In this document: positions 8,015 through 16,428 of the stretch, one piece after another
How positions within the stretch are numbered: the stretch's first letter is position 1
Layout: each line of letters begins with the position of its first letter
Assembly (NCBI RefSeq): GCF_000768695.1
Contig: NZ_AVPL01000028.1
Span: forward strand, 1 to 43,625
Direction: 5' to 3'
Source of the DNA: Knoellia aerolata DSM 18566
GTDB lineage: Bacteria > Actinomycetota > Actinomycetes > Actinomycetales > Dermatophilaceae
Length of the DNA stretch: 43,625 nt
Translations under genes and position numbers: made by a program
The notes under the pieces: model-generated
What the model saw: only the letters and a program-made list of their open reading frames with translations
Databases searched by the model: none
Told to the model about the DNA's origin: nothing

Positions 8015-8644
8015 TCACGCACTCCGACGGCGGCCGGTCTGCCAGTTGAGCGACCAGGACGACATGCGCACGGTGATGACGACCCCGACGGCGACGACGG
8101 CGGAGACGAGCACCGGGAGCTCGAGGGTGCGCATGACGAAGTAGGCGATGCAGCCCGGGACGGCCGCGAGCACGTAGAACGAGCCGGGCTTGAAGTGCTC
8201 CGGCTGCTCGTTGATGAGGACGTCCCGGATGAGCGCCCCGCCCACTCCGGCCACCGTGCCGACGAAGACGCACGAGATCGGCGGCAGCCCGACGGTCATG
8301 GCGCGGTCGGTCCCGAGCACGGAGTACATCGCCAGCGACATGGCGTCGAGCAGCGTGAACGCGACGTCCCGCCGGAAGCGCAGGGGGCCGACGAGGGCGA
8401 GCAGAGGGGCGACGAGCAGCCCGCCGAGGAAGGCCGACGGGAGCAGCCACGGCGAGGTCAGGGCCCGCACGGGCACCTGGAGGAGCAGGTCGCGCAGGAG
8501 CGCCCCGCCGAGCCCGCCGATGACGGCGAGGAAGAGGACCCCGACGATGTCGAACCCGCGCCGCCGGGCCGCGAGCGCACCGGCCAGCCCGCCGAACCCG
8601 ACCGCCACGACGTCCAGCCAGAGCGGGATCGCGAGCGAGTTCAC
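8015..8644 (-). CDS. trimeric intracellular cation (TRIC) channel family protein (UPF0126)
   Basis: This 209-residue membrane protein consists almost entirely of hydrophobic helices and shows the internal duplication of the family: GVLFLAVIGGLGGALLRDLLL in the first half is echoed by VFVGTVAGVGGALIRDVLI in the second. Bacterial TRIC homologues form homotrimeric potassium-permeable channels with seven helices per subunit; the length fits. The start is a GTG at 8644, preceded by a TAGCCT -10 box 6 nt upstream. It is divergent from the hydrolase gene, with only 43 bp between the two starts. Confidence 0.88.
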   Translation of the reverse strand: MNSLAIPLWLDVVAVGFGGLAGALAARRRGFDIVGVLFLAVIGGLGGALLRDLLLQVPVRALTSPWLLPSAFLGGLLVAPLLALVGPLRFRRDVAFTLLDAMSLAMYSVLGTDRAMTVGLPPISCVFVGTVAGVGGALIRDVLINEQPEHFKPGSFYVLAAVPGCIAYFVMRTLELPVLVSAVVAVGVVITVRMSSWSLNWQTGRRRSA

Positions 8645-8650
8645 CCGTGC

Positions 8651-8656
8651 AGGCTA
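8651..8656 (-). promoter_or_regulatory. Leaderless -10 box for the TRIC gene
   Basis: Minus-strand TAGCCT lies 6 nt before the GTG at 8644. No Shine-Dalgarno sits between them. A -35 is not clear. Confidence 0.5.
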
Positions 8657-8687
8657 GGGCACCCGCCTCCAGTGCGAGGATGCCCTC

Positions 8688-9455
8688 ATGGCGAGCAGCA
8701 CTGAGCGCGTCCGGTTCCCCAGCTCCTCCGGCGAGGTGCTCGCCGGGATCGTCGACCTGCCGCACGGCACGGTCCGGGGCTGGGGCGTCTTCTCGCACGG
8801 GTTCACCCTCGGCAAGGACTGCCCGGCCGCCTCCCGCATCTGCAAGCAGCTGGCCGCCGAGGGCGTGGGCATGCTCCGGTTCGACAACCTCGGGCTCGGG
8901 GACTCCGAGGGCGACTGGGGCGACGGGTCCTTCTCGCACAAGGTCGCCGACACGGTCGAGGCGACGCGCTTCATGGCCGCCAGCGACCGGCCGGTCGAGC
9001 TGCTCGTCGGGCACTCGTTCGGCGGCGCCGCGGTGTTGGCCGCCGCGGCCGACACCCCGCACGTCCGGGCGGTCGCGACCGTCGGGGCGCCGTTCGACCC
9101 GTCGCACATCGAGCACCAGTACGACGCCGTCGTCGAGCGCGTCATCGCCGAGGGCGAGGCGTCGGTGACCTTCGGCAACAAGGCCCTCACGCTGCGACGC
9201 GAGTTCGTCGAGGACGTCCGCCGCGCCGACCTGCGCGCCTGCATCACGACGCTGCGTCGTCCGCTGCTCGTCATGCACTCCCCCACCGACAACACGGTCG
9301 GCATCGCCAACGCGAGCGACATCTTCCGCACCGCCCGCCACCCCCGCAACTTCATCTCCCTCGAGGGTTCGGACCACCTGCTCACCGCTCCCGGGCAGGC
9401 GAAGCGGGCCGCGCGGATCATCAGTGCCTGGGCCGACCAGTACCTCGCGCTCTGA
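8688..9455 (+). CDS. alpha/beta hydrolase
   Basis: This 255-residue enzyme has the nucleophile elbow GHSFGG (Ser110), a probable acid at Asp201 (MHSPTDNTVG) and the catalytic His230 (EGSDHLL), giving a complete triad. The oxyanion-side segment is FSHGFTLGKD (35-44). It is closest in layout to the small acyl-esterase-like hydrolases that in other bacteria are fused to an OsmC domain; no OsmC domain is present here. The substrate is unknown. The ATG at 8688 follows a weak GAGGAT box by 6 nt. The inositol-phosphatase-family gene starts 38 bp downstream and may be co-transcribed. Confidence 0.87.
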   Translation: MASSTERVRFPSSSGEVLAGIVDLPHGTVRGWGVFSHGFTLGKDCPAASRICKQLAAEGVGMLRFDNLGLGDSEGDWGDGSFSHKVADTVEATRFMAASDRPVELLVGHSFGGAAVLAAAADTPHVRAVATVGAPFDPSHIEHQYDAVVERVIAEGEASVTFGNKALTLRREFVEDVRRADLRACITTLRRPLLVMHSPTDNTVGIANASDIFRTARHPRNFISLEGSDHLLTAPGQAKRAARIISAWADQYLAL

Positions 9456-9493
9456 CCCGATGACGCGTCCCACCACGAGGTGTGGAAGCGTGT

Positions 9494-10288
9494 GTGACCG
9501 TGGACACACTCGCAGTTCTCGAGCTCATGAAGCAGGTGGCCGCCGAGGTCATCACCCCGAGGTTCCGGGCGCTGGCCGACGGCGAGGTGATCGAGAAGAA
9601 CCCCGGTGACCTCGTCACCGTCGCGGACCGCGAGGCCGAGGTGCTCATCACCCGGGCGCTCCTCGCCGCCCACCCCGACGCCGTGGTCCTCGGCGAGGAG
9701 GCGCACGCCGCCGACCACAGCGTCCTCGACCGCTACCTCGCCGCCGAGCACGCGTTCACCGTCGACCCGGTCGACGGCACCAAGAACTTCGTCCACGGCA
9801 ACCCGGACCACGCCGTGATGATCGCCGAGACCGTGGGCGGCGAGACCGTGCGCGGCTGGATCTGGCAGCCCGAGCACGAGGTGGCGTGGGTCGTCGAGCG
9901 CGGCGCCGGCGTCGAACGCAACGGCGAGCGCGTCACGCGCCGTCCCGTCGGCGACGAGGAGGACCCGCGCGGTGTGACCTCGATCTGGTCCCTGCGCGGG
10001 CACACCCTGGACGGCCTGCCCGCGCTCAAGCCGTCGTGGGTCTGCTGCGGGGTCGACTACCCCAAGCTCATCGAGGGCGAGATCGACTACATCCTCTACA
10101 GCCGCTCCAACGCATGGGACCACGCTCCGGGCTCGCTCATGGTCACCGAGGTCGGTGGCTTCGTCGGCCACCTCGACGGCACCACCTACGGCCCGCGTTC
10201 GACCCGGCCGGGGATGGTCGTCGCGGCCGACCGCGCGACCTACCGGGCCGTCCAGCGGCGTATGCCGCAGGAGCTCGCCTCCCGCTGA
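9494..10288 (+). CDS. inositol monophosphatase family protein
   Basis: This enzyme of about 264 residues belongs to the Li+-sensitive, Mg2+-dependent phosphatase family. Metal ligands are visible: GEEAH (67-71), DPVDGTKNF (91-99) and WDHAPG (208-213). The family dephosphorylates inositol-1-phosphate, histidinol phosphate, fructose-1,6-bisphosphate or PAP; the substrate here is not clear. In actinobacteria such enzymes feed inositol lipid and mycothiol synthesis or histidine synthesis. I chose the GTG at 9494, since GGAAG at 9484-9488 gives a plausible ribosome-binding site. GTG codons at 9482 and 9500 are alternatives. The stop is one base from the stop of the convergent membrane-protein gene. 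Confidence 0.88.
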   Translation: MTVDTLAVLELMKQVAAEVITPRFRALADGEVIEKNPGDLVTVADREAEVLITRALLAAHPDAVVLGEEAHAADHSVLDRYLAAEHAFTVDPVDGTKNFVHGNPDHAVMIAETVGGETVRGWIWQPEHEVAWVVERGAGVERNGERVTRRPVGDEEDPRGVTSIWSLRGHTLDGLPALKPSWVCCGVDYPKLIEGEIDYILYSRSNAWDHAPGSLMVTEVGGFVGHLDGTTYGPRSTRPGMVVAADRATYRAVQRRMPQELASR

Positions 10289-10289
10289 G

Positions 10290-12395
10290 TCACCCCTGCC
10301 GGCTCGCCCCCGGCACGACGCCGACCCACACCCGCAGCGGGAGCGTGACGAGGTGGTCGGGGCGTCGCTCGAGCAGTCGCTGGTCCTCGAGGACGCTCAC
10401 GTCGAGCGCCGGACGGACCGAGCCCGGCGCCAGCTTCTCCAGCACGTCCGGTGAGTCCGCCGCGAGGAGGAGCAGCCGGCCACCGCCCTCCTCGACGCGC
10501 GCCGCCACCGCCGTGACCGCCTCCGCCAGCGCGGCCTCGTCCTTGCGCAGGGCGGACGTCGTCGACAGGGCGGGCCGACCGCACTGCCCACGGACCACCT
10601 GCGGCCACTCGTTGGCCGCGCGGGAGTCGACCCCGAGGACGACGTCGTCCTCGCCGAGCTGGCGGCAGAGGGCCTCCACGGCGTCGAGCTCACCGAGCTC
10701 GACGCGCTCGGCGCGGTGCGGCCACGTCGCGGCGGCCGTCGGGACGAGGGTAGCCCCGATGACGGCGACTCCGGCAGCAGCGGCGAGCGCGACGGGAGCG
10801 CGGCGGGCGAGGTGGCGGACGGCATACGCCGCTGCCGCCACGCAGAGCACGACGACGAACGGCAGGACGATGAGCAGCCTGCGCTCGGCCCACGGGTGGT
10901 CCGGCGTGATCCCCGGCCGCCACAGGGTGAGGACGGTCGACCCGCTCGCGACGAGCAGCGGCCCGGTCCACGCCGGCAGGAGCACTCCGGCCGTCCATCG
11001 AGCGGCCGCCTGGCGCAGCGCCCAGGCGAGTGCGGTCAGCGCGACGACGAGCGCCGGGACGCCGACCCACCACGAGAGCCACGCGACGGTCTGCTCGGCG
11101 TAGGTCCGGCCCCCGTCGACGGTCAGGCCCTGGCGCAGCTGCAGGCCGGCGACGACGCGCGAGCCGGGGTCGTCCGGCGACTGGCGCACGGTCTGCCAGA
11201 GCGGACGGCTCGCCAGGAAGAGCCCGGTCACCACGACGCCGGCCCCCACGACGTCCGGGAGCACCCGGGACAGCCGCGGTGGCAGGGCGCCGCCACGGCG
11301 CTGCCACCACAGCAGCCCGACGGTGACGAGAGCCAGGAGGACACCGAGGGCGAGGAGCGGGACGAGGCTGGCGGCGATGGTGGCGAGGTACTGGTTCGAC
11401 AGCCACAGTGCGGCGAGGCCGGCGAGCAGCGTCGAGACGCCCGCGCCGAGCAGCGTCGCGCGCGGCCAGCGCTGCCCCTGGGCCAGCGCGAGCGCGGCCA
11501 CCGGGAGGAGCAGGATGGTCTCGCGCAACCCGTCGATCCGCACGAACGCCGTTCCCCCGACGAGGATCCCGGCGAGCAGCGCCGCGCGACCGACGCCGCC
11601 GCCCCTGCCCTGACGGGCGGCGACGACGAGGGCGAGCAGCCCTCCCCCGAGCGTGACCGTCGCCAGCGGTTCGGAGTAGGTCGAGCGGGCGGTGTGGAGC
11701 ACCGGGAAGAGCAGCGCGACACCGAGCGAGGCCAGCGGCGACCAGCGAGGGGCGCCGATCCGCGCCGTGAGGAGGCCGATGCCGAGGATGCCCAGGGCCG
11801 AGAAGAGCGCCGGGAGGAGCATCGCCCCCGCCGGTCCGCCGGCCCAGACGCCCAGCGACCAGACGGCTCCCGGGCCGATGACGAACTGCGGCTGGACGGC
11901 CGGCCCCTCCCGGGTCCCCACCTCGTAGAAGGCGGGGCTGTCCAGGGTGATCCCGTCGATGTCGAGCAGGTCCTCGCCCCCGAAGCGCTCGAGATCGGCC
12001 GGCACCACCCTCTCGTGCGCCTGCGCCATGGAGATCGCGGTCTGCAGGTAGCTGCCCGAGTCCCGGCGCGGCAGCACCTGCTCCGAATGCGTTGCGGAAG
12101 TCCAGATCCCGGCGCCCGCGGCCACGACGAGCAGGAGCGCGGCCGTCCACACCGGCAGGGCCCGTGCCGGTATGCCGTCCGCCCACCATCCGCAGCCGGC
12201 CGCGGCCAGGACCGACAGCGGCAGGACCAGCCACGGGAACCACAGGCCGAGTCCTGCGAGGACGACGGCGAGCAGCGACATGACGACGATCCACGTGGCC
12301 GCCCCGAGGACGAGGGTCTGCAGCCAGCGCCCGACGCTCCGCTCGAGGCCCGACGTCGGCAGGTCCTCGTCGGCGGTCTGGGGCGGGCGGGTCAT
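10290..12395 (-). CDS. large polytopic membrane protein, possible GT-C glycosyltransferase
   Basis: This 701-residue protein has roughly 11-13 hydrophobic segments over residues 30-560 and a soluble C-terminal domain of about 140 residues. The first large external loop contains PRRDSGSYLQTAISMA (about residues 110-125), recalling the acidic loop-1 motif of GT-C enzymes, which use polyprenyl-phosphate sugars. The C-terminal part (ELDAVEALCRQLGEDDVVLGV, then RLLLLAADSP) looks like a small alpha/beta domain. I do not recognise a named family, and transporter-like function is not excluded. I chose the ATG at 12395, which has a TAGCGT box 8 nt upstream; an ATG 33 bases earlier is less likely. Confidence 0.75.
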   Translation of the reverse strand: MTRPPQTADEDLPTSGLERSVGRWLQTLVLGAATWIVVMSLLAVVLAGLGLWFPWLVLPLSVLAAAGCGWWADGIPARALPVWTAALLLVVAAGAGIWTSATHSEQVLPRRDSGSYLQTAISMAQAHERVVPADLERFGGEDLLDIDGITLDSPAFYEVGTREGPAVQPQFVIGPGAVWSLGVWAGGPAGAMLLPALFSALGILGIGLLTARIGAPRWSPLASLGVALLFPVLHTARSTYSEPLATVTLGGGLLALVVAARQGRGGGVGRAALLAGILVGGTAFVRIDGLRETILLLPVAALALAQGQRWPRATLLGAGVSTLLAGLAALWLSNQYLATIAASLVPLLALGVLLALVTVGLLWWQRRGGALPPRLSRVLPDVVGAGVVVTGLFLASRPLWQTVRQSPDDPGSRVVAGLQLRQGLTVDGGRTYAEQTVAWLSWWVGVPALVVALTALAWALRQAAARWTAGVLLPAWTGPLLVASGSTVLTLWRPGITPDHPWAERRLLIVLPFVVVLCVAAAAYAVRHLARRAPVALAAAAGVAVIGATLVPTAAATWPHRAERVELGELDAVEALCRQLGEDDVVLGVDSRAANEWPQVVRGQCGRPALSTTSALRKDEAALAEAVTAVAARVEEGGGRLLLLAADSPDVLEKLAPGSVRPALDVSVLEDQRLLERRPDHLVTLPLRVWVGVVPGASRQG

Positions 12396-12403
12396 GGTCG
12401 GCA

Positions 12404-12409
12404 ACGCTA
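12404..12409 (-). promoter_or_regulatory. Leaderless -10 box for the polytopic membrane protein
   Basis: Minus-strand TAGCGT lies 8 nt upstream of the ATG at 12395, with no Shine-Dalgarno. A -35 is not clear. This box helps decide the start codon. Confidence 0.45.
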
Positions 12410-12567
12410 TCCGGGTGCCCACGCGCATCACCGGACGCCACCACGGTGGGCGTGACGAGATGGGTCGTCGGTAGCAGTTCTGCGGGGTCGAACGGGTCAT
12501 GGCCCGCGCCCGGGGCGACTGGGACGCTGCGTCCATGCAGGCACACGGGTGCGGCGCTGGGGGACGC

Positions 12568-13509
12568 ATGACCCTGTCCGCACGCCGCCGGCTGGGGTCG
12601 GTCGCCGTGGCGGTGCTCGTCCTCACCACCGGTTGCGGCCCCAACGAACCCGACGACCCCGACCCGGGTCCGGCGACCACCACCACCACGTCTGAGGCCA
12701 CCGAGCCCACGCCCACGCCACCCCCGACGCCGGAGCCCACGACGCCCGACCCCGCACCGGTCACCATTCCGCCGATCGCCCTCGGGCAGTGGCTCCCCGC
12801 CGCGCCGACGTGTCGGACGGGCGAGACCGAGGTGCCCCAGCCGCCGGACCTGCAGACGCTGCTGCGCGTCTGCCGAGCGGCCGACAACGCCACCATCACG
12901 TTCGTCAACACGAGCGGCACCACCCTGGGATTCGACACCGTCGGGTGGCCAAGGGCGAGCTTCTTCGGAATCGGTGAGACCGAGCTGGCGCAGTCGCTGC
13001 TCCGGCAGAGCGGGCTCCTCGTCCGGGAGGCGAACGACGCGTTGTGGCTTCCCGCACGCTTCAGCACGCGTCTCGAGGATGCCGGCCGGATCACCGAGTT
13101 CAGGGTGTTCACCGACTTCCAGCACGGACAGCGGGTGGCGCAGACCCGGGCGATGGGAAGGCTCGTGAGCCAGATTCCCTACGCCCCACCGGCAACGGAA
13201 TCAGCCTCGGAGCAGCTCGCCGGAGGCGTCACGTCCTGCCTCGGCGCAGAGGGCGACACGCCCCTGGAGAAGCTCCTCGAGGAGACGGAGCCCTGTCAGA
13301 AGCTCGTCGAGAAGCTGATCGAGGACTGGAACGAGAAGCAGGAGGCGGAGGTCCGGGCCGGCCGTGAGCCGGCGCACACCTCGCCCGTCCCGGCGGACGA
13401 CCTGCGCCTGACCCTCGCGCGCCGGTCCCGCGAGCTGGATCAGTTCGTCGCCCCCCTGTCCAAGATCAGGATCAGCGTGTCCGGGCGCAGCATCCGCATC
13501 GGGGGATGA
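12568..13509 (+). CDS. lipoprotein of unknown function with Pro/Thr linker
   Basis: This 313-residue protein has a signal peptide (RRLGSVAVAVLVLTTGC) with lipobox LTTGC, so it should be anchored to the outer face of the membrane. A Thr/Pro/Glu-rich spacer of about 50 residues follows. The globular part runs from about 75 to 313 and has several Cys residues that could form disulfides (APTCRTGE, LRVCRAAD, TSCLGAE, EPCQKL). I recognise no domain. GGGGGA at 12557-12562 is a good ribosome-binding site five bases before the ATG at 12568. That makes the earlier in-frame ATGs at 12499 and 12535 unlikely, since they would bury the signal peptide. Confidence 0.75.
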   Translation: MTLSARRRLGSVAVAVLVLTTGCGPNEPDDPDPGPATTTTTSEATEPTPTPPPTPEPTTPDPAPVTIPPIALGQWLPAAPTCRTGETEVPQPPDLQTLLRVCRAADNATITFVNTSGTTLGFDTVGWPRASFFGIGETELAQSLLRQSGLLVREANDALWLPARFSTRLEDAGRITEFRVFTDFQHGQRVAQTRAMGRLVSQIPYAPPATESASEQLAGGVTSCLGAEGDTPLEKLLEETEPCQKLVEKLIEDWNEKQEAEVRAGREPAHTSPVPADDLRLTLARRSRELDQFVAPLSKIRISVSGRSIRIGG

Positions 13510-13563
13510 CCTTCCTCATCGGTACCGCCCTCCGTCCATCGAGGCGACCTCGCCGATCCTCTC

Positions 13564-13569
13564 TACGAT
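13564..13569 (+). promoter_or_regulatory. Leaderless -10 box for the TIGR03089 gene
   Basis: TACGAT lies 6 nt upstream of the GTG at 13576, with no Shine-Dalgarno between. A -35 is not clear. Confidence 0.5.
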
Positions 13570-13575
13570 GACCGG

Positions 13576-14283
13576 GTGACCCGACCCGCTGACGTGCTCC
13601 GGCAGATGCTCCGCTCCGACTCCGCGAAGCCGCGGATCACGACCTACGACGACACCGACGGCCCGACCCGGGGTGAGCGGATCGAGCTGTCCGCGCGCGT
13701 CCTCGACAACTGGGTGAGCAAGGCCGCGAACGCCCTCCAGGACGAGTTCGACGTCGCGCCCGGCTCGGTCGTGCGCCTCGACCTCCCGCCCCACTGGCGC
13801 ACGGCCTACTGGGCGCTGGCGACGTGGTCGGTGGGCGGCACCGTCTCCGTCGACGCCGACGGCTCGGACCCGGACGTGCTCGTCACGACCGACCCGGCCG
13901 CCGCGGTGACCGCCGGCTGTCCCGGCGTCCTCGTCACCCTCGCCGGTCTCGCCCGGTCCGCGGGCCTCGCGGTGCCGTCCGGGGTGATGGACGAGGCCAA
14001 GGAGCTCAGCACCCACGGCGACCAGTTCGTCGCGTGGGAGGAGCCCGCCGACGACGACGTGGCGCTCGTCGCGGGAGGCGAGCGGACGGCATACGCCGAC
14101 CTCGTCGTGCCGCACGCGGGCGGAGCCGAACGCCGGCACCTCACCACGACGAGCACGGCCGACTTCCTCCGCGCCTGCCTCGCCCTGTGGGCGGCAGACG
14201 GCTCGGTCGTGCTCAGTCGCGGCGAGGCGCCGGCGGACGTCCTGGTGGAGCGCTCCCGCACCGAGGGTGCGGTCGGCCCCTGA
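13576..14283 (+). CDS. TIGR03089 family protein
   Basis: This 235-residue cytoplasmic protein belongs to an actinobacterial family that resembles an isolated N-terminal fragment of AMP-binding (acyl-CoA synthetase) enzymes. Visible family traits are DVLRQMLRSDSAKPRITTYD at the N-terminus, the central WVSKAANALQDEF, and RLDLPPHWRTAYWALATWSV (about 67-86). The ATP/AMP signature of true adenylating enzymes is absent, so catalysis is doubtful. Its function is not established. It has a GTG start with a -10 box 6 nt upstream. Its stop is 3 bp from that of the convergent peptidoglycan-binding gene. Confidence 0.85.
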   Translation: MTRPADVLRQMLRSDSAKPRITTYDDTDGPTRGERIELSARVLDNWVSKAANALQDEFDVAPGSVVRLDLPPHWRTAYWALATWSVGGTVSVDADGSDPDVLVTTDPAAAVTAGCPGVLVTLAGLARSAGLAVPSGVMDEAKELSTHGDQFVAWEEPADDDVALVAGGERTAYADLVVPHAGGAERRHLTTTSTADFLRACLALWAADGSVVLSRGEAPADVLVERSRTEGAVGP

Positions 14284-14286
14284 GGC

Positions 14287-16134
14287 TCACATCTGCAGCT
14301 CGATGGCCTTCCACGTCAGCGTCGCCACGACACCGGTGGTGGCGATCTTTGCTCGGGTCTGGGCCGCCTTGACCGCAGTCTCCGTCCCCGGTCCGAAGAC
14401 ACCATCGGCGGTGATTCGCAGCGCCTTCTGCAGGGCGACCACGTTCGCGCCCGAAACGCCTCGCTTGGCCACCGTGGGCCAGTACGCGAAGAGGGGGTGC
14501 ACGGTGAGCTCCAGACGGTTCCATGTCGTGAGGTCGACCACCCCGGTGACCGGGATGCGCCATCTGGCTTGCAGCGCCATCACGGCCTTCGTTGTTGCGG
14601 AGCCGAAGGCTCCGTCGACCGCCAACCCTCCAAGACCTGCCTGCAGGACCTTGACCGCAGTGCCCTTCGATCCTGCGCGGAGCACGGTGGCCTTGTAGGG
14701 GGTGAACGCGGTGACCAGGACGGGGTTGACCACCGGGGCAGGAGGCGTCGTCGTGGTCGGCGTACCCGTGGAGGACTGACCCATCAGCGCAGCCCACGTC
14801 GACGCGGCCACGACGCCGGTAGCGGCGATGCCCCTGGTCTTCTGGTAGGCGATCACCTTGGTCTCCGTACCCGGGCCGAACGCTCCGTCGGCCGTGATGC
14901 CGAGCGCCTTCTGCAGGGCGACCACGGCGTGTCCGGTGGAGCCGCGCTTGAGGACGAGCGACGCGAACTGCTGGAGCGGGTGCGCTGTCGGCGACGCCGG
15001 CGCGGTGCCCATCAGCGCGAGCCACGTCGACTTGGCGACGACGCCGGTCGGACGGATGCCCTTGGTGCTCTGGTAGGCCTTGACCCTGGTCTCGGTCCCG
15101 GGGCCGAACGCTCCGTCGGCCGTGATGCCGAGCGCCTTCTGCAGGGCGACGACCGCCGGTCCGGCGGACCCTCGCTGGAGGACGGTGTCGACGTAGGCCG
15201 ACAGCGGGCTCGACGTGGTCGTGCTGCTGCCGTTGCGGGCCGGGACCAGCCTGAGCGCGATCATCTTGGTCCACGTCGCGTTGTCGAGCTGCTTGGTGAC
15301 CGGGACGCCCTGACGGGACTGCCAGGACGCGAGGGTGGTCTCCGTCGTCGGCCCGAAGACCCCGTCCTTGGCGAGCCCGAGGACGCCCTGGGCGAGCATG
15401 ACGTCCTTGTGGTTGTCCCCGCGCTTGAGGAGCGGGTAGCCGCTCGCCGTCAGCGTCGGGGTGGTCACGATCGGGGTCGGGGTGGTCGCGCTCGTCGTGG
15501 GGCCCGTGTGGAGCACCTCCAGGAGCGCCTTGCCGGTCCACCACGAGGTCTGCTGGTAGGCACCGTCCCACGTGAACGAGAGATGGATGTGGTCGGTGTG
15601 CGGGGAGACGCCGCTGTAGGGCGCCCAGCCCCGGGCGGGGTCGTAGGCGCGCCACATCTGGCGGTTCCAGATGATGTAGTTGATGCCGAAGCGGCGGGCC
15701 ATGGCGCCGGGGCGTCCCTGGGCGTCCGGCGCGGACAGCCACCGGGTGATGGCGTTGCCGAGGGCGAGCCCGTCGGCGGTGTAGGCGTTGACCATCCAGT
15801 CGAGGGCGCGGCCCTCACCGTGCTCGGCCGCGCACGTGCGGTTGATCCCGTAGATGTGCGTGCCGTAGTGGCCGTTGAGCAGCTTCGCGAAGGCCGTCGG
15901 ACCGGGCAGGTTCCCGCTGAGGCAGCGGTAGCCCTCCTGGTACTTCGGCGCGATGTCGAGCTCTGCCGGCAGGACCTTGGTCGGCGGCAGCGGCACGCCC
16001 GTCGCCAGGGCGGAGGCGCTGCCCCCGCTCAGGGACAGGCCCATCGGGATCGACAGGAGGGAGACGGTCACGGCCCCGAGGGCGCGGACCGGTCCGCGGG
16101 ACGGCGTCGTGGCAGGCAGGGTGATCCGCGTCAA
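14287..16134 (-). CDS. secreted protein: M15-like domain plus five peptidoglycan-binding repeats
   Basis: The protein has 615 residues. A signal peptide (1-43, ending near GGSASALA) is followed by a domain at about 55-205 with HGEGRALD (105-112) and TDHIHLS (180-186). These fit the metal-binding pattern HxxGxAxD...DHxH of LAS/M15-type peptidases and ARB_07466-like domains, so cell-wall cleavage is possible. Five PG_binding_1 modules follow, each with a DGxFGxxT core: LAKDGVFGPTTE, two copies of ITADGAFGPGTE, LAVDGAFGSATT and ITADGVFGPGTE. The two identical modules share a 50-bp perfect DNA repeat. The start is TTG at 16134, supported by GAGGAG 6-7 nt upstream. The likely place of action is the peptidoglycan layer. 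Confidence 0.85.
   Translation of the reverse strand: MTRITLPATTPSRGPVRALGAVTVSLLSIPMGLSLSGGSASALATGVPLPPTKVLPAELDIAPKYQEGYRCLSGNLPGPTAFAKLLNGHYGTHIYGINRTCAAEHGEGRALDWMVNAYTADGLALGNAITRWLSAPDAQGRPGAMARRFGINYIIWNRQMWRAYDPARGWAPYSGVSPHTDHIHLSFTWDGAYQQTSWWTGKALLEVLHTGPTTSATTPTPIVTTPTLTASGYPLLKRGDNHKDVMLAQGVLGLAKDGVFGPTTETTLASWQSRQGVPVTKQLDNATWTKMIALRLVPARNGSSTTTSSPLSAYVDTVLQRGSAGPAVVALQKALGITADGAFGPGTETRVKAYQSTKGIRPTGVVAKSTWLALMGTAPASPTAHPLQQFASLVLKRGSTGHAVVALQKALGITADGAFGPGTETKVIAYQKTRGIAATGVVAASTWAALMGQSSTGTPTTTTPPAPVVNPVLVTAFTPYKATVLRAGSKGTAVKVLQAGLGGLAVDGAFGSATTKAVMALQARWRIPVTGVVDLTTWNRLELTVHPLFAYWPTVAKRGVSGANVVALQKALRITADGVFGPGTETAVKAAQTRAKIATTGVVATLTWKAIELQM
14873..15150 (-). repeat. 50-bp perfect direct repeat within the peptidoglycan-binding modules
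   Basis: Bases 14873-14922 and 15101-15150 are identical and are 228 bp (76 codons, one module) apart. They encode the same part of two neighbouring modules, around ALQKALGITADGAFGP. This suggests recent module duplication or gene conversion. Confidence 0.8.
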
Positions 16135-16382
16135 CGGAAGCTCCTCAGGGGCGGCTGAGACTGGGGTCGTGCCCGAACTGGCGTCACAGACGTCACTTCA
16201 GACACATCGGCTGGACAGTTGTCCCACTGGTCCCACGGGTTGCGCAAGTAATGACTAGGTAATTACACGCATGTACTTCAGGTGACGCCGCATACGGGCG
16301 AAGATCCTTCGGCCTTTCTGGAAAAAGTCAGGAGATCCTGCGGCGGATGTCCAGGCACCATGGGCTAGCCCTCCCGTTGGAC

Positions 16383-16401
16383 CCCCGCCACATCGGCGGG
16401 G
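16383..16401. promoter_or_regulatory. Perfect inverted repeat at the scoA promoter
   Basis: CCCCGCC-acatc-GGCGGGG gives 7-bp arms and a 5-bp loop. It overlaps the expected -35 position of the TAGAGT promoter, so it could be a repressor site. In RNA it could only matter for transcripts starting upstream. Confidence 0.45.
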
Positions 16402-16415
16402 CGGCGCGAGGTGGC

Positions 16416-16421
16416 TAGAGT
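16416..16421 (+). promoter_or_regulatory. Leaderless -10 box for scoA
   Basis: TAGAGT lies 7 nt upstream of the ATG at 16429, with no Shine-Dalgarno in between. This supports that start over the in-frame ATG at 16411, which lies upstream of this box. Confidence 0.5.
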
Positions 16422-16428
16422 CACCGCC

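Larger units (their letters stand above)
16135..16428. other. Divergent intergenic region
   Basis: This is the longest gene-free stretch. Near the minus-strand gene it holds the GAGGAG ribosome-binding site (about 16141-16147) and a direct repeat, cgtcac-aga-cgtcac (16183-16197). The middle (16250-16290) is locally AT-richer (taatgactaggtaattaca) and could hold promoter elements. Near scoA it has a perfect inverted repeat and a -10 box, listed separately. I see no small gene, tRNA or recognisable riboswitch. Confidence 0.5.

Noticed and set aside
12499-12567. Upstream in-frame ATG starts for the lipoprotein gene
   Set aside because: They would place more than 20 residues ahead of the signal peptide. 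The ATG at 12568 has a good ribosome-binding site and leaves a normal lipoprotein signal.
16135-16382. Possible c-di-AMP (ydaO-type) riboswitch upstream of the peptidoglycan-binding gene, a common place for it in actinobacteria
   Set aside because: I looked for the conserved ydaO core segments on the minus strand and did not find them.
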